Shown here: in pieces, positions 8,801 to 15,713 of the stretch
Numbering within the stretch: the stretch's first letter is position 1
How the letters are laid out: the number at the start of each line of letters is the position of its first letter
From: a virus
DNA: 35,051 bases
IMG/VR virus record: IMGVR_UViG_3300031857_000668
Span: 1-35,051 of that record
Reading direction: 5' to 3' (one strand)
Program-made: the position numbers and the translations under genes
The notes under the pieces: generated by a model
What the model was told of the DNA's origin: nothing
The model's input: only the letters and a program-made list of their open reading frames with translations
The model's database searches: none

Positions 8801-11520
8801 ACCCATCGGCGTGGGCCAATTACAGTGGCGCTGCAACGTTCATCAATGGCGTGACCGATGGCAAGGTCGGCGTGACCTCGGCACGCAACCCTTCTGGCGG
8901 CGTGCAGGCGTGGATGAACGATGCAAAGAGCGTTCCTCTAGACCCTGCCAAAACCTATCGCGTACGGGCTTGGGCGCGCACCGTCAGCGGCTCCGGCTCC
9001 ACCATTTACATCGGCCTCGCGCTGTTCGACAACAGCGGCAACAACATCTCGGGCGACGGCGCGCAGTGGTCATATGCAACGGCGTCCGGCCCGCAGCCCT
9101 CTGGTTCGTGGACGGAATACTCTGCCGACTACGGCGCAGGCACCGCACGCCCGTTCCCGAGCAACGCTCGTTACATGAGGACGCTGTTCATCATCGGATA
9201 CGGCGGCGGCAACAGCGTTCACGAAATCCAAGACCTCCGATTGGAGGAGGTGCTACCGGCAACGCTCATCCAAAACGGCGCGGTCACCACTGACAAACTG
9301 GCGGCGAACTCCGTCGTTGCCGCGAAGATTGCCGCTGGTGCCGTCGTGGCTGGCAAGATTGCCGCCGATGCTGTGACTGCCAATGAAATCGCGGCGAACG
9401 CCATCACCGCGCCAAAGATTTCGGCTGGCGCGGTCACGACGCAGAAGATAGCGGCGCAGGCCGTCACCGCGAACGAGATTGCGGCGCGCACCATCACGGC
9501 CGAACGGCTTGCGCTCGGCGCGCTCGACAACCTCGCGCCAAACGGCAACTTCGCCACGGGCAACTTCAGCGACTGGCGGCCTTGGTACAACGGCAACGAG
9601 GTGCTTGCGCGTGGCGCGGCGGGCGTTCCCGCTGGCGCGCCCGCTAATTTCGTCTGCCGGATGTACAGCCTTGCTGGCGCAAACGATTCGACCATCTTCA
9701 ACTGCGGCAAGGTGTATAGCGACACCGACGCATGGAAATACGGCATCCAGTGCCGCCCCGGCGAGCAGTATCGCTTCGCTCTCGATGCTGCGTCCACCGT
9801 ATCGGGATATGCAGGCATCCTGTTCTATGTTTACTACGCCAAAACAGATGGCACGTACAACAACGCCACTTTGGTCGGCACTTACACGGTGTCTGGCTCG
9901 TGGGCGACCTTTTCGCCTCCAATGTTTGAGGTTCCGGCAGACGCGGTGGCGTTCTGGCCGTACATTTACGTGCAGAGCACCTTCGGCGGTGGCGGCTCTG
10001 TCTACTTCACCAATCTCCGCGTCATTCGCGCCGCGTCGGCGGAACTCATCGTTGACGGCGCTGTAATCGCATCAAAGATTGCCGCCGGAGCCGTGGTTGC
10101 CGACAAGATTGCAGCCAACGCGGTCACGACCGGGAAACTTCTGGTCACCGGGGTGGGCGCGTCGATTGTTGATGACCCGAACACGCAAGACCTTTCCGCG
10201 TGGACAAGCGGTAGCACAATCACCATCGTCAACGACACGAGTTCTCCGACCGGGAAGGCGCTCGAAGTGTCGTCAGTGGGTCAAACGACTTACAGCGAGC
10301 GCATGGTTCCGATTGATGCGACCAAAAATTACCTTGCCACGATTTGGGCGCGACAGGTAAGCGGCTCGCCGGGTTCGTACTTCCTCATCGCGTTCTATGA
10401 CGCGGCTGGAAGCCTGCTAATCGGCGGCAACTATCCGACCGGCTGGTACAGCGCGGGCAGTTTCCATTATTGGGGCCGCGCAAATGAACTCATCCCTTCG
10501 GTATGGACGGAGTACCGCTATGCCTTCGGGCCGGGCGAGACTGCGAAGATTCCGCCAGGCGCGGCGTTTCTTCGTATCGGCGTTCTCGCCAACTACAGCG
10601 GCGCAGGCGTGTCCCGGTTCACGCGGCTTTCGGTTGTCGAAAAAACCGGCGCAGACCTTATCGTAGACGGCTCGGTTATCGCGCAGAAGGTCGCAGCCGG
10701 AGCAATCACGGCTGACAAGATGGCCGCCAACTCGGTGACCGCCAACGCCATCGCGGCTGGCTCCGTCACTGCCGCGAAGATGGCGGTTTCGACGCTCGAT
10801 GCCATCAGCGCCAACGTGGGCACGCTCACCGCTGGTGTCATCCGCAACGCCGCCGACACCTACCGCACCGATGTGACCAACGGCCGCACCATCGTACAGA
10901 TTGGCTCGCTGATGAAGGTTACCGGCGCGCCGTTCGGCAGCAGCAGCCAGTTCATCGAGTGGTTCGGCCCGTATCAGAGCAACCTCGCCAACTGCACCGA
11001 ATCGAACGCGACGGCGTACCTCAAAACGAACGGCGCTGCCTACTTTGGCGGCTCGCTTTCGGCGGGCACGCTCACGAATCGCGGCGAGACAAGCGACCTT
11101 TCGACCTCGGCGCAAATTATCGTCGGGCCGTTCGGCACGAATGGCGACCCGAAGTTGGTCACCGTGTCGTACTCGTACAGCGGCACTTGGACGGAGTTCC
11201 AGAACCAATCGAGCGGCTCGTCAAGCGGCACCATCAGCGCCACCGTTCGGCTCTATCGGAAAATCGGCGCGGGCAGCGAAACCGAGGTTGCCACGCTCAA
11301 TGTGTCGGGCAACTGGAGTTACTACACGGACGGTGAGCAGCAGCCGGGCGGCATCTACTACCGCTATTGGGAGCAAGCCATGAGTGGCTCGGTCACGTAC
11401 ACCGATTCTGACAGCAGCATGGGCGACCGCACCTATCGTGCGACCGTCACGGCACGCTCGACCGCATTTGGCACTGGCAGCAACAGCCAGCGCGTTTCCA
11501 TCGTAAGCACAGAGGAATAA
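2797..11520 (+). CDS. Giant central tail fibre / tip attachment protein, gpJ-like with N-terminal gpI-like domain
   Basis: A 2907-residue host-specificity protein. The ATG at 2797 follows AGGGTG; an in-frame TTG at 2788 is an alternative. Layout by position: 2797-3250, a gpI-like part (small alpha/beta region with LTVAQALAGRL, then two hydrophobic glycine-rich segments); about 3270-5400, the gpJ tip-attachment core (SREGVKVPVCYGKFRMAGNI); about 5460-6060, two fibronectin-III-like domains; 6085-6720, two copies of an Ig-like domain separated by GPPGSGAPG; 6859-7317, nine 17-residue repeats; 7318-10689, five beta-sandwich (carbohydrate-binding-like) modules separated by decapeptide linkers; 10780-11520, an unrecognised C-terminal region that may bind the receptor. 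Third codon positions look richer in G/C after about 6850 than before, which may mean the distal half was acquired separately. Confidence 0.9.
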   Translation: MNTELAEIAHQEIAPAGHFKLLEITNPFEPHKHEDSFVPWSEGLTVAQALAGRLDPETSVVCLNGGVVSPESWETTLVPDQSCLAICEMPQGGGDAKDILRLVLVVAIIATGQYYLGAALTAGTIGAGTFIAGTVAVAAGAAILVNALIPPVMPDMEDQSDSSSYGIDGAKNTSREGVKVPVCYGKFRMAGNIISLHVRNAGNTQYLYGLYNAGEGQVAGITDPEINDQPIANFSNVEIDTRLGTPTQQPIDWFESSVSAVSRGVTIGTGWSTYTGLNVIDRFRLDFVAPTGIWRVDDKGRKKTVTVTLEAEYRLVGGSTWTTLVPGTEPLSYAPSYNYFGFNNYDPSGSSTGYTGDESLPSLTSGDTVSNGTIFRGGVPVGFVGTEAFYGGALSVTSDQTSPYRWSVYSPTLTQGTYEVRVRRTNAQTETDKQRDSVVWSDYNEIVNDKVAYRNTALLALKIKLTDQLSSLPNVTYINHGRVIKYWSGSAWKDGPSSNPAWIAYDMITNGRFGADVDPSRIDIDRWKEWGDYCDDVNLTFNGVLDVGQTFWDALQIVLRAGHARLVRVGTRYSVAIEMPTSPSMMFTSGNIIKGSFGQQWTGVESRANEVEVSYFDKEDHYKRHTIKVYDAAVDPNTRQNTASLTLIGVVDADRATKEAIFQLKMNRYIRSLCSFEAPLEAIACTVGDTVLVQHDQPNWSVGGRLESGSTTTNIKLDRPVTLAAGTTYKLLVHFGALVRLTGTVSAIAGNTISLSGYTGQTNIHRLVVAGKDYQVTGFHANGVYIDEAPTFSVGATYNAYETDVIETRTVSSAAGTHTQVTVTAGFPVAPAQFANFMIGENAQVTKAWRINGIEMGSSDMTRKLNCFEYAPEIYDWTGTAVQPDDSYSNVVPHVTNLAISELSVPDGTSIVSELTASWTTPVDFTEYDAVDLYKSTDGVPFEYLATVKAPQTSYSFSADPGVTVQLKAQARSIDGRFAPFSSVPLVSRLVAGDTVAPAVPTSVTLSVGQIGLAVGFVRPNDLDYVGSRIFRNTTNNSGTATHVFTTDATQQVYNDLQANDPSQDYYYWVRSADNSGNLSAFVPTTPAFAKPTGILVNGYLTNESVVLSAANDGTVSSFAPATGTFKVFEGATDVTAQTAFSEVSETGCTGTINASTGVYSVTAMSSNTASYVVRATYKGVVIDKVFSLSKAVAGTAGPPGSGAPGISSSLSPSAVSLFAYADGSIPSYAAANGRFRLYEGANDVTASATLTATPGSGVTGTVNTADNTPVNGQPKGYFRVTELTADSGLLTISATYSGQTFTAVFSVSRVKTGYEIVAVLPTTNLFEGRVVYLTTDDKLYRYTGSAWTTAVPAVDISGQIADSQISAVGASKVTGQLVNSQIADLAASKITGQLTNSQIADLAAAKVSGQLTDAQIQAIAAAKVTGTLVDSQLAGISASKMTGQLTNSQIADLAATKISGQLSDSQLAAIAAAKVTGQLVDAQIAAVGAAKITGQLTASQLNIGIGGGNLLRNSGFEVGGGSPSGVAGDWLAFNGGAGDAGRVVSTSLDPGMPGLIGSLCQFVQIVSATNSTDTGILATQSSPVIAGQTYTGSAYINPNVGGKLAVLLRFADAGGNGLGDFYSATATANTWARYVVSAVAPANSTQVYFMVRGITAASESFRVDGAQLEQATLPSTYAPRPDEILAGAVGTTQIADNAVTTAKLVAESVVAGKIAAGAVETTKLAASAVTADKLAANSVTAGKVAAKAITTEKLLVSGMGASLWGDTCFQDPSAWVVSNWHDLPIQAAVSDGIAGGTTMRTPTGTGSSARGARRVPVTVGKTYRISLYARRSSDANGFLYLRIDGSTAESGSYEERGYWIEGVYPGTAWTRYTATVVAAQPFWSPMVLLNYAATAGWMEAQDIRIEEVIPGELIVDGAIIASKIAANAVTADKIAANAVTATQISAGAVTTQKIAAGAVTANEIAANAVTAAKVAAQAITAEKLLVAAPGSALNADPAMADPSAWANYSGAATFINGVTDGKVGVTSARNPSGGVQAWMNDAKSVPLDPAKTYRVRAWARTVSGSGSTIYIGLALFDNSGNNISGDGAQWSYATASGPQPSGSWTEYSADYGAGTARPFPSNARYMRTLFIIGYGGGNSVHEIQDLRLEEVLPATLIQNGAVTTDKLAANSVVAAKIAAGAVVAGKIAADAVTANEIAANAITAPKISAGAVTTQKIAAQAVTANEIAARTITAERLALGALDNLAPNGNFATGNFSDWRPWYNGNEVLARGAAGVPAGAPANFVCRMYSLAGANDSTIFNCGKVYSDTDAWKYGIQCRPGEQYRFALDAASTVSGYAGILFYVYYAKTDGTYNNATLVGTYTVSGSWATFSPPMFEVPADAVAFWPYIYVQSTFGGGGSVYFTNLRVIRAASAELIVDGAVIASKIAAGAVVADKIAANAVTTGKLLVTGVGASIVDDPNTQDLSAWTSGSTITIVNDTSSPTGKALEVSSVGQTTYSERMVPIDATKNYLATIWARQVSGSPGSYFLIAFYDAAGSLLIGGNYPTGWYSAGSFHYWGRANELIPSVWTEYRYAFGPGETAKIPPGAAFLRIGVLANYSGAGVSRFTRLSVVEKTGADLIVDGSVIAQKVAAGAITADKMAANSVTANAIAAGSVTAAKMAVSTLDAISANVGTLTAGVIRNAADTYRTDVTNGRTIVQIGSLMKVTGAPFGSSSQFIEWFGPYQSNLANCTESNATAYLKTNGAAYFGGSLSAGTLTNRGETSDLSTSAQIIVGPFGTNGDPKLVTVSYSYSGTWTEFQNQSSGSSSGTISATVRLYRKIGAGSETEVATLNVSGNWSYYTDGEQQPGGIYYRYWEQAMSGSVTYTDSDSSMGDRTYRATVTARSTAFGTGSNSQRVSIVSTEE
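6859..7317 (+). repeat. Nine in-frame 51-bp repeats coding for a 17-residue motif
   Basis: Nine successive units of the form (S/A)K(V/I)TGQL-x-(N/D)SQIA-x-(L/I)AA, each exactly 17 residues, lie in the fibre gene. The DNA has diverged more than the protein, so the period is kept by selection on structure and not by recent slippage. A regular hydrophobic period like this suggests a rod-like trimeric stalk, but the fold is not known. Confidence 0.85.
7879..10779 (+). repeat. Five tracts of decapeptide repeats alternating with beta-sandwich modules
   Basis: The unit is ten residues, (I/L)AA-x-(A/S)VTA-x-K, for example IAANAVTADK. Tracts lie at 7879-8058 (6 units), 8569-8748 (6), 9298-9507 (7), 10078-10137 (2) and 10690-10779 (3). 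Between and before them are five modules (7318-7878, 8059-8568, 8749-9297, 9508-10077, 10138-10689). Several of these open with a pattern like NLLRNSGFE or NLAPNGNFA, or DPSAW/DLSAW, and close near (L/F)R(I/V)-x-E followed by (E/D)LIVDGA. The opening and closing patterns resemble jelly-roll carbohydrate-binding modules. Confidence 0.82.
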
Positions 11521-11522
11521 TC

Positions 11523-11936
11523 ATGGCACTTAAGAAATCGCTAACCCTTCCTTCGGGCCACGTCTGCGAATACTGGCGCATCGTTCGCGTGCAGCAGGAC
11601 TTCGCCACCGGCACCGGCACCGTCATCATCGCGGGCTACCTCGATGAGCAGGCACGGCTCGACGGCAAGGCACCGGCATCCGATGCGCTCGTGGCGCTCG
11701 AAGGCTACCTCGGTCACGGCGGCACTGCGGCAGCCTACGAGTGGGTCAAGCAGCAGCCGCAGCAGATTCCCGGCCGCGTCGAGCGCGTCACCGACATGGT
11801 GGTGCCACCGATGCCGCCGACGTTTGACGAGAATGGCCAGCCGCTGCCGCCGCCACCTCCGCAGCCTGTTGTTCGCGAAGTATGGGTGCCTGCCACGCAG
11901 GGTCCGCCGCTGTTCGCTGACGCGGAAGACTGCTGA
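11523..11936 (+). CDS. Small protein encoded after the tail fibre
   Basis: A 137-residue protein starting two bases after the fibre stop, with GAGGA in the end of the fibre gene as SD. The first ~80 residues look like a small folded domain (LTLPSGHVCEYWRIVRVQQD). The rest is proline-rich (PPMPPTFDENGQPLPPPPPQ). I do not recognise a family. The tight coupling to the fibre gene suggests a role in fibre assembly, a tail-fibre chaperone, or a virion part, but this is inference from position only. Confidence 0.75.
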   Translation: MALKKSLTLPSGHVCEYWRIVRVQQDFATGTGTVIIAGYLDEQARLDGKAPASDALVALEGYLGHGGTAAAYEWVKQQPQQIPGRVERVTDMVVPPMPPTFDENGQPLPPPPPQPVVREVWVPATQGPPLFADAEDC

Positions 11937-12018
11937 CTGTATAAGGGCGACCTTATACATAGAAAGTAAGTCACGAATGACGAAGGCTGGTATACTAGTC
12001 AGTACAGATTGGTAGGAG
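11937..12018 (+). promoter_or_regulatory. Hairpin, AAGTCAC element, -10-like TATACT and SD before the lysis genes
   Basis: Just after the stop codon is a perfect 9-bp stem, TGTATAAGG/CCTTATACA (11938-11946 and 11951-11959), with a GCGA tetraloop of the GNRA type. There is no T-run, so it is not a classic terminator. AAGTCAC follows at 11968-11974 within GTCACGAATGAC, a short inverted repeat. Then comes TGG-TATACT (-10-like, 11991-11996), 17 bases after AAGTCA, and the SD TAGGAG at 12013-12018. This is probably the promoter region for the lysis cassette. Confidence 0.55.
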
Positions 12019-12023
12019 TCGCA

Positions 12024-12533
12024 ATGCTGTTTCTTTCGGCTGGTCATCATCCGGCAGCACCAGGCGCAGCTTGGAAAGGCTTTGTTGAGCATCAGGAGGC
12101 CGTTAAGTGGGTGACCCACCTTGCGCGCCTTATGCCCAACGCCATGATGGTGCCAACTGGCGACCTCGGCAGAAAAGTTGCCTGGATTAACGCCAGGGCA
12201 AAGAAGGGCGACCTTGCGGTGGAGATCCACTTCAACGCCGCTACGCCCTCTGCCAAAGGCTCGGAAACGCTCTTTGCCCCTGGCTCTATAAGCGGCCAGG
12301 CCTGGGCTGGAGAAATTCAGGCTTGCGTCTCTCAGTTCTTCTTCCCGAATCGCGGAACGAAGATTGGCTGGTATCAGGCGGACCCCGCGAAGGGTCCGCT
12401 GGCCTTCCTTTCTAAAACTAAGTGTACGGCAGTCATTGTGGAGCCGGAGTTCGTCTACTGGGCGGACCAAATCTACGCCAACCGTGCGGCGTGTTGCGAC
12501 GCCCTTGCCAGAGTTCTTTGGAGAGCAGTATGA
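12024..12533 (+). CDS. Endolysin, zinc-dependent N-acetylmuramoyl-L-alanine amidase (Amidase_3-like)
   Basis: A 169-residue protein with the motif order of Amidase_3 enzymes: SAGHHP with His8, glutamates 22 and 25 in VEHQEAVKW, VEIHFNA with His69, and VEPEFV with glutamates 140 and 142. These fit the zinc ligands and catalytic glutamate of enzymes that cut the bond between muramic acid and L-alanine in peptidoglycan. There is no signal peptide or wall-binding domain, so release would need a holin, and a holin-like gene follows. The ATG at 12024 has SD TAGGAG five bases upstream. A TTG at 12009 is less likely because it would contain the SD. Confidence 0.82.
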   Translation: MLFLSAGHHPAAPGAAWKGFVEHQEAVKWVTHLARLMPNAMMVPTGDLGRKVAWINARAKKGDLAVEIHFNAATPSAKGSETLFAPGSISGQAWAGEIQACVSQFFFPNRGTKIGWYQADPAKGPLAFLSKTKCTAVIVEPEFVYWADQIYANRAACCDALARVLWRAV

Positions 12534-12757
12534 CCGACGAAGTGATGGTGAACCTTAAGGACTGGGTTCGGGGCGCACTCCGCTCCCGGACGATGTATTG
12601 GAACGTCCTGCTGGCAGTTCTGGCGGGCCTCGAGCTGTTCGGGGCGCACCTTACCACCCTCTTTGGTGCAAAGGCCGCCGCAGCGATTCTGCTCATTGGT
12701 GGCGCGGCAAACATTGCCCTGCGCGCCATCACGACGACCCCGCTCCCGCATCGGTAA
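12530..12757 (+). CDS. Putative holin, two transmembrane segments
   Basis: A 75-residue protein whose ATG overlaps the endolysin stop (ATGA). After a charged N-terminus (VNLKDWVRGALRSRT) there are two hydrophobic segments, about residues 23-45 (YWNVLLAVLAGLELF onward) and 49-66 (AAAAILLIGGAANIAL), and a short polar tail. Size, topology and position between amidase and spanins fit a small holin that forms inner-membrane holes for endolysin release. Small membrane proteins diverge quickly, so the call depends mostly on context. Confidence 0.7.
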   Translation: MTDEVMVNLKDWVRGALRSRTMYWNVLLAVLAGLELFGAHLTTLFGAKAAAAILLIGGAANIALRAITTTPLPHR

Positions 12758-12762
12758 GGGTT

Positions 12763-13110
12763 ATGCCTTTCCTGGACCCCAGAGTGTGGGCAGCAATTCT
12801 GCTGACCCTTCTCCTCGGCTACGGCATTGGGTACGGCCACCACGCCTGGAAGACTTCCAAGCGTGACGCGGCGGTAGAGGCCGTTCAGACCACTACCCAG
12901 GAAGTCACCACAAGCACCATTACGACCGTTGACACGGCGGGCGTGGACAAACTTAAGGCTCAACTTTCCGCAACGCAGCGGCGTGCTGCGACGCTCCAGG
13001 CTCAACTCAGTGAGGCCAAGAATGCGAATCCTTCTTCTGCCGGTTGTCGCCTTCCTGTCGGGTTGCGCGACTCCATCAATCACCATCTCGATGCCTCCGG
13101 TGCCCCGTGA
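12763..13110 (+). CDS. Inner-membrane spanin (Rz-like)
   Basis: A 115-residue protein with an N-terminal membrane anchor (about residues 7-24, VWAAILLTLLLGYGIGYG) followed by a polar periplasmic part with coiled-coil character (KLKAQLSATQRRAATLQAQL). This is the layout of the inner-membrane spanin subunit, which with a lipoprotein partner joins the inner and outer membranes for the last step of lysis. TAAGGG at 12755-12760 is the SD, and the ATG at 12763 gives a clean signal anchor. The partner gene starts inside this one in another frame. Confidence 0.82.
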   Translation: MPFLDPRVWAAILLTLLLGYGIGYGHHAWKTSKRDAAVEAVQTTTQEVTTSTITTVDTAGVDKLKAQLSATQRRAATLQAQLSEAKNANPSSAGCRLPVGLRDSINHHLDASGAP

Positions 13111-13294
13111 GTACCTGGAGTCATGCCCCGAGCGTGCTGCGGCACCACTCACAGATGCTGACCAATACGACCTCGCTCGTGCGCTGGTAGAGGCGGGAAC
13201 GTGGGGGCGCAGTTGCAAGGCCAAGCTTGATGCCTTGATTGACGCCGTGAAAGTCAGAGAAGCAGTCGCAGACCAGCTGGAGAACCGGAAGTGA
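13022..13294 (+). CDS. Outer-membrane spanin lipoprotein (Rz1-like)
   Basis: A 90-residue protein starting inside the Rz-like gene in the +1-shifted frame and running past its end. The N-terminus MRILLLPVVAFLSGCATPS is a lipoprotein signal peptide with lipobox LSGC, so the mature protein would begin at Cys15 and be anchored in the outer membrane. The overlap with the inner-membrane subunit is typical of two-component spanins. The mature part, about 75 residues with two further cysteines, is longer than lambda Rz1. It ends in a GTGA overlap with the next gene. Confidence 0.85.
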   Translation: MRILLLPVVAFLSGCATPSITISMPPVPREYLESCPERAAAPLTDADQYDLARALVEAGTWGRSCKAKLDALIDAVKVREAVADQLENRK

Positions 13295-13593
13295 CATCCG
13301 AAAACCAAGACGACAAGGACCTCATCAATTACCGGCTGTCTCGGATTGACGACACGCTGGAGGCGATGGCGAAGAACCTAGAGCGGCTTACGACGCTCGA
13401 GTTGCGCCATGCAACAACGCGCGAGGAAATCGACAAGGTTGTGAAAGCCGTCAACAGCCACGATCACCGAATTAAGGCCGTCGAAATCGAAATGCCAATG
13501 CTCAAAACCATCAAAGGGTGGGTAGTTGGCGCCGTTCTGTTCATGGTCGCCATGGTGGGTGCAGCAGTCATCAAGATGATTCTGAACGCCTAA
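13291..13593 (+). CDS. XhlA-like coiled-coil protein with C-terminal membrane segment
   Basis: A 100-residue protein whose GTG start overlaps the spanin stop (GTGA). Residues 1-75 are charged and helical with heptad-like spacing (LEAMAKNLERLTTLELRH), and residues 78-97 form one membrane segment (WVVGAVLFMVAMVGAAVI). The layout matches XhlA-type and related holin-accessory proteins that act with a holin at the cytoplasmic membrane. It is the last gene of the lysis group. It could also be a second holin or an antiholin, and the sequence does not tell these apart. Confidence 0.65.
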   Translation: MTSENQDDKDLINYRLSRIDDTLEAMAKNLERLTTLELRHATTREEIDKVVKAVNSHDHRIKAVEIEMPMLKTIKGWVVGAVLFMVAMVGAAVIKMILNA

Positions 13594-13609
13594 CTAGCGC
13601 AGACCGGGC

Positions 13610-13629
13610 GGTAATGCAGTTGCATTACC
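13610..13629. promoter_or_regulatory. Perfect inverted repeat between lysis and replication modules
   Basis: GGTAATGCA-GT-TGCATTACC is a perfect 9+9 inverted repeat in the 58-base gap before the phosphoesterase gene. There is no T-run, so a Rho-independent terminator is unlikely. The two-base centre fits a dimer-binding operator better than an RNA hairpin, although a hairpin with a larger opened loop is possible. It marks the border between the late and the replication genes. Confidence 0.6.
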
Positions 13630-13651
13630 TGGGCTAACTTCATGAGGATGT

Positions 13652-14986
13652 ATGCAGAAGGGAAAGCTTTCCGACAACGACTTTGCGTCCGCTTATAACA
13701 ACGTCCAGAAATACCCACTCACGGCAGACCTTGCGGAAGCACTCGGCCTTACCCGCAAGCAGATTTCTGACAAAGCACGCCGCCTTCGGGCGGCTCGCGG
13801 CAAGGGCAAGCGGTCGGTCCCGGAGCTGATTCATCGCGGTGAGTACCACCCGCCGCTGATGTCGGAAAGCGCCGAGAAGTATCAGGAAGAGTACAGCGCG
13901 GAAGACTGCCTTTCGGAGCTTCGTCGGATTGCCGAGGCGCACCCGGACAAGGTCATCACCCGAAACTTCTTCCGGACAAACTCAAGCATCTCTGAGTCCA
14001 CCTGGAATCGGTACTTCGGTACCTTCGAGGAGTTCAAGCGGCAAGCCAACATCAAGCTTTCCCGGCAAGCCCACGCCCTTGAGCGCAACATCGCGGTACA
14101 CGCATCCAGAGACCATTACAGGGCGTTGTCCGCTGAACGCATGGGCTACGAGGGTAAGTACGATAGGCCCCGCGAGGGACGCTATAAGACGATTCTAGTG
14201 GGGTCCGACTTGCATGACCGCGAGTGCGACCCGTTCTGGTTGCGCACCTTCATTGACGCGGCCCGACGCATTCAGCCCGACGTTATCTGCCTTAACGGCG
14301 ACGTGTTCGACCTGCCCGAATTTGGAAAATACACGGTCGACCCCCGCGACTGGGACGTGGTTGGCCGGATCCAGTTCGTGCATGACCACATTCTCAAGCC
14401 ACTCCGAGAGGCTGCACCGAATGCCCAGCTGGATATCATCGAGGGAAATCATGAGGCCCGTCTTCTTAGAATGCTTGCGGACGCGACTCCTGCAATGCGC
14501 GTACTTCTATCAGACCTTCATGGCTGGACTGTTCCGAAGCTTCTGGGTCTAGACAAGTACGAGTGCAACTATGTTGCCAAAATGGATTTGTCCGTCTTCA
14601 ACAAGACTGACTTCAGCCGAGAGTTGGCGAAAAACTACAAGTCCTACTTTGGCTGCTTCATAGCCCACCACTTCCCGCACGCTCGGAGGATGGGCGTACC
14701 CGGCTGGAATGGACACCATCACAGCCATGAGATTTGGCAAAACTACAACCCGATGTATGGAACCTATGAGTGGCACCAGCTTGGCGCCGGCCATAGGCGT
14801 ATGGCCGAGTACTGCGAAGGCGAACGGTGGTCGAATGGGTTTCTGATTGCCCACGCCGACACACAGACTCAGGCGACAGCAATGGAGTATGTTCAGGTGA
14901 CGAATTTCGCGATTGTCGGCGGCAAGTTCTATCATCGAACCACCGAAGAGGGTGGCAACAACGTCGCAATTTGGCCTGGCAAGTAA
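13652..14986 (+). CDS. Calcineurin-like metallophosphoesterase with N-terminal DNA-binding-like domains
   Basis: A 444-residue protein. The catalytic domain starts near residue 180 and has the full family set: SDLHD (Asp186, His188), NGDVFD (Asp217), EGNHE (Asn266, His267), IAHHFPH and GHHHSH (from His355). These bind two metals that cleave phosphoester bonds. Residues about 20-45 look like a helix-turn-helix (LTADLAEALGLTRKQISDKA). Residues about 77-135 match the homing-endonuclease-associated repeat pattern (SAEDCLSELRRIAE, then WNRYFGTFEEFKRQANI). The two N-terminal parts suggest DNA binding, so DNA may be the substrate. ATG with SD GAGGA. Confidence 0.8.
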   Translation: MQKGKLSDNDFASAYNNVQKYPLTADLAEALGLTRKQISDKARRLRAARGKGKRSVPELIHRGEYHPPLMSESAEKYQEEYSAEDCLSELRRIAEAHPDKVITRNFFRTNSSISESTWNRYFGTFEEFKRQANIKLSRQAHALERNIAVHASRDHYRALSAERMGYEGKYDRPREGRYKTILVGSDLHDRECDPFWLRTFIDAARRIQPDVICLNGDVFDLPEFGKYTVDPRDWDVVGRIQFVHDHILKPLREAAPNAQLDIIEGNHEARLLRMLADATPAMRVLLSDLHGWTVPKLLGLDKYECNYVAKMDLSVFNKTDFSRELAKNYKSYFGCFIAHHFPHARRMGVPGWNGHHHSHEIWQNYNPMYGTYEWHQLGAGHRRMAEYCEGERWSNGFLIAHADTQTQATAMEYVQVTNFAIVGGKFYHRTTEEGGNNVAIWPGK

Positions 14987-14990
14987 GCCC

Positions 14991-15695
14991 ATGTCCAAAG
15001 TCAGGAAGCGAACCAAGAAAGAGAGCTTGGCTGCGGAACTGGGTACGGACCACAAGGTAGAAAAGCGAGACGACTCCAAGCTAGAGCCAAAAACTGCCGC
15101 CCAGTCAGAGTATCTGACGGCGATTCGGTCGTCAGTTGTCACTTTTGGTGTCGGCCCCGCAGGAACTGGCAAGACATACATTGCGACCTGTGAGGCAGCA
15201 GAGGCACTTAAGAGTCGGCAAGTCAGAAAAATCATCGTTACGCGCCCAGCTGTGGAGGCAGGCGAGGAGCTCGGCTTTCTCCCTGGCTCGCTGGAAGAGA
15301 AGTTCGACCCGTATTTTCGGCCTGTAAAGGCGATTCTCGAGGCCCGACTTGGCAAAAGTCAGGTCGAGTACATGGTGAAGCGGGGCACAATCGAGGCGCT
15401 ACCGCTGGCCTATATGCGTGGGCATACCTTCGACAACTGCTTTGTCCTCTTCGACGAGGCACAAAATGCCAGTTCCGTTCAGATGAAGTTGTTTCTGACC
15501 CGCGTTGGCAATCACTCGAAAGTCGTGGTCAACGGCGATATCAGGCAGCGTGACATCCCGAATGCGAATGGCTTGGAGGACGCTGTACACCGCACCCGGT
15601 CGATTGGCGGCGTTAGCGTTGTCAACTTCACCAAGGCGGATATTGTGCGCTCCGGGATTTCGCAGCGCATTGTCGAAGTCTACGAGACTGACTGA
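14991..15695 (+). CDS. phoH: PhoH-like ATPase
   Basis: A 234-residue protein with Walker A GPAGTGKT (residues 55-62), TRPAVEAGEELGFLPG, Walker B VLFDEAQNA (Asp155-Glu156) and NGDIRQRD, all hallmarks of the PhoH family. PhoH proteins are helicase-like ATPases of uncertain cellular job, common in phages and often next to replication or RNA-processing genes. The ATG at 14991 lies four bases after the phosphoesterase stop. The N-terminal ~45 residues before the ATPase core are lysine-rich (VRKRTKKESL). Confidence 0.88.
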   Translation: MSKVRKRTKKESLAAELGTDHKVEKRDDSKLEPKTAAQSEYLTAIRSSVVTFGVGPAGTGKTYIATCEAAEALKSRQVRKIIVTRPAVEAGEELGFLPGSLEEKFDPYFRPVKAILEARLGKSQVEYMVKRGTIEALPLAYMRGHTFDNCFVLFDEAQNASSVQMKLFLTRVGNHSKVVVNGDIRQRDIPNANGLEDAVHRTRSIGGVSVVNFTKADIVRSGISQRIVEVYETD

Positions 15696-15713
15696 AAAAA
15701 CAAAGCCGCCCGA

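Noticed and set aside
13610-13629. Rho-independent terminator
   Set aside because: The arms are perfect but there is no T-run after them, and the centre is only two bases, so an operator is at least as likely.
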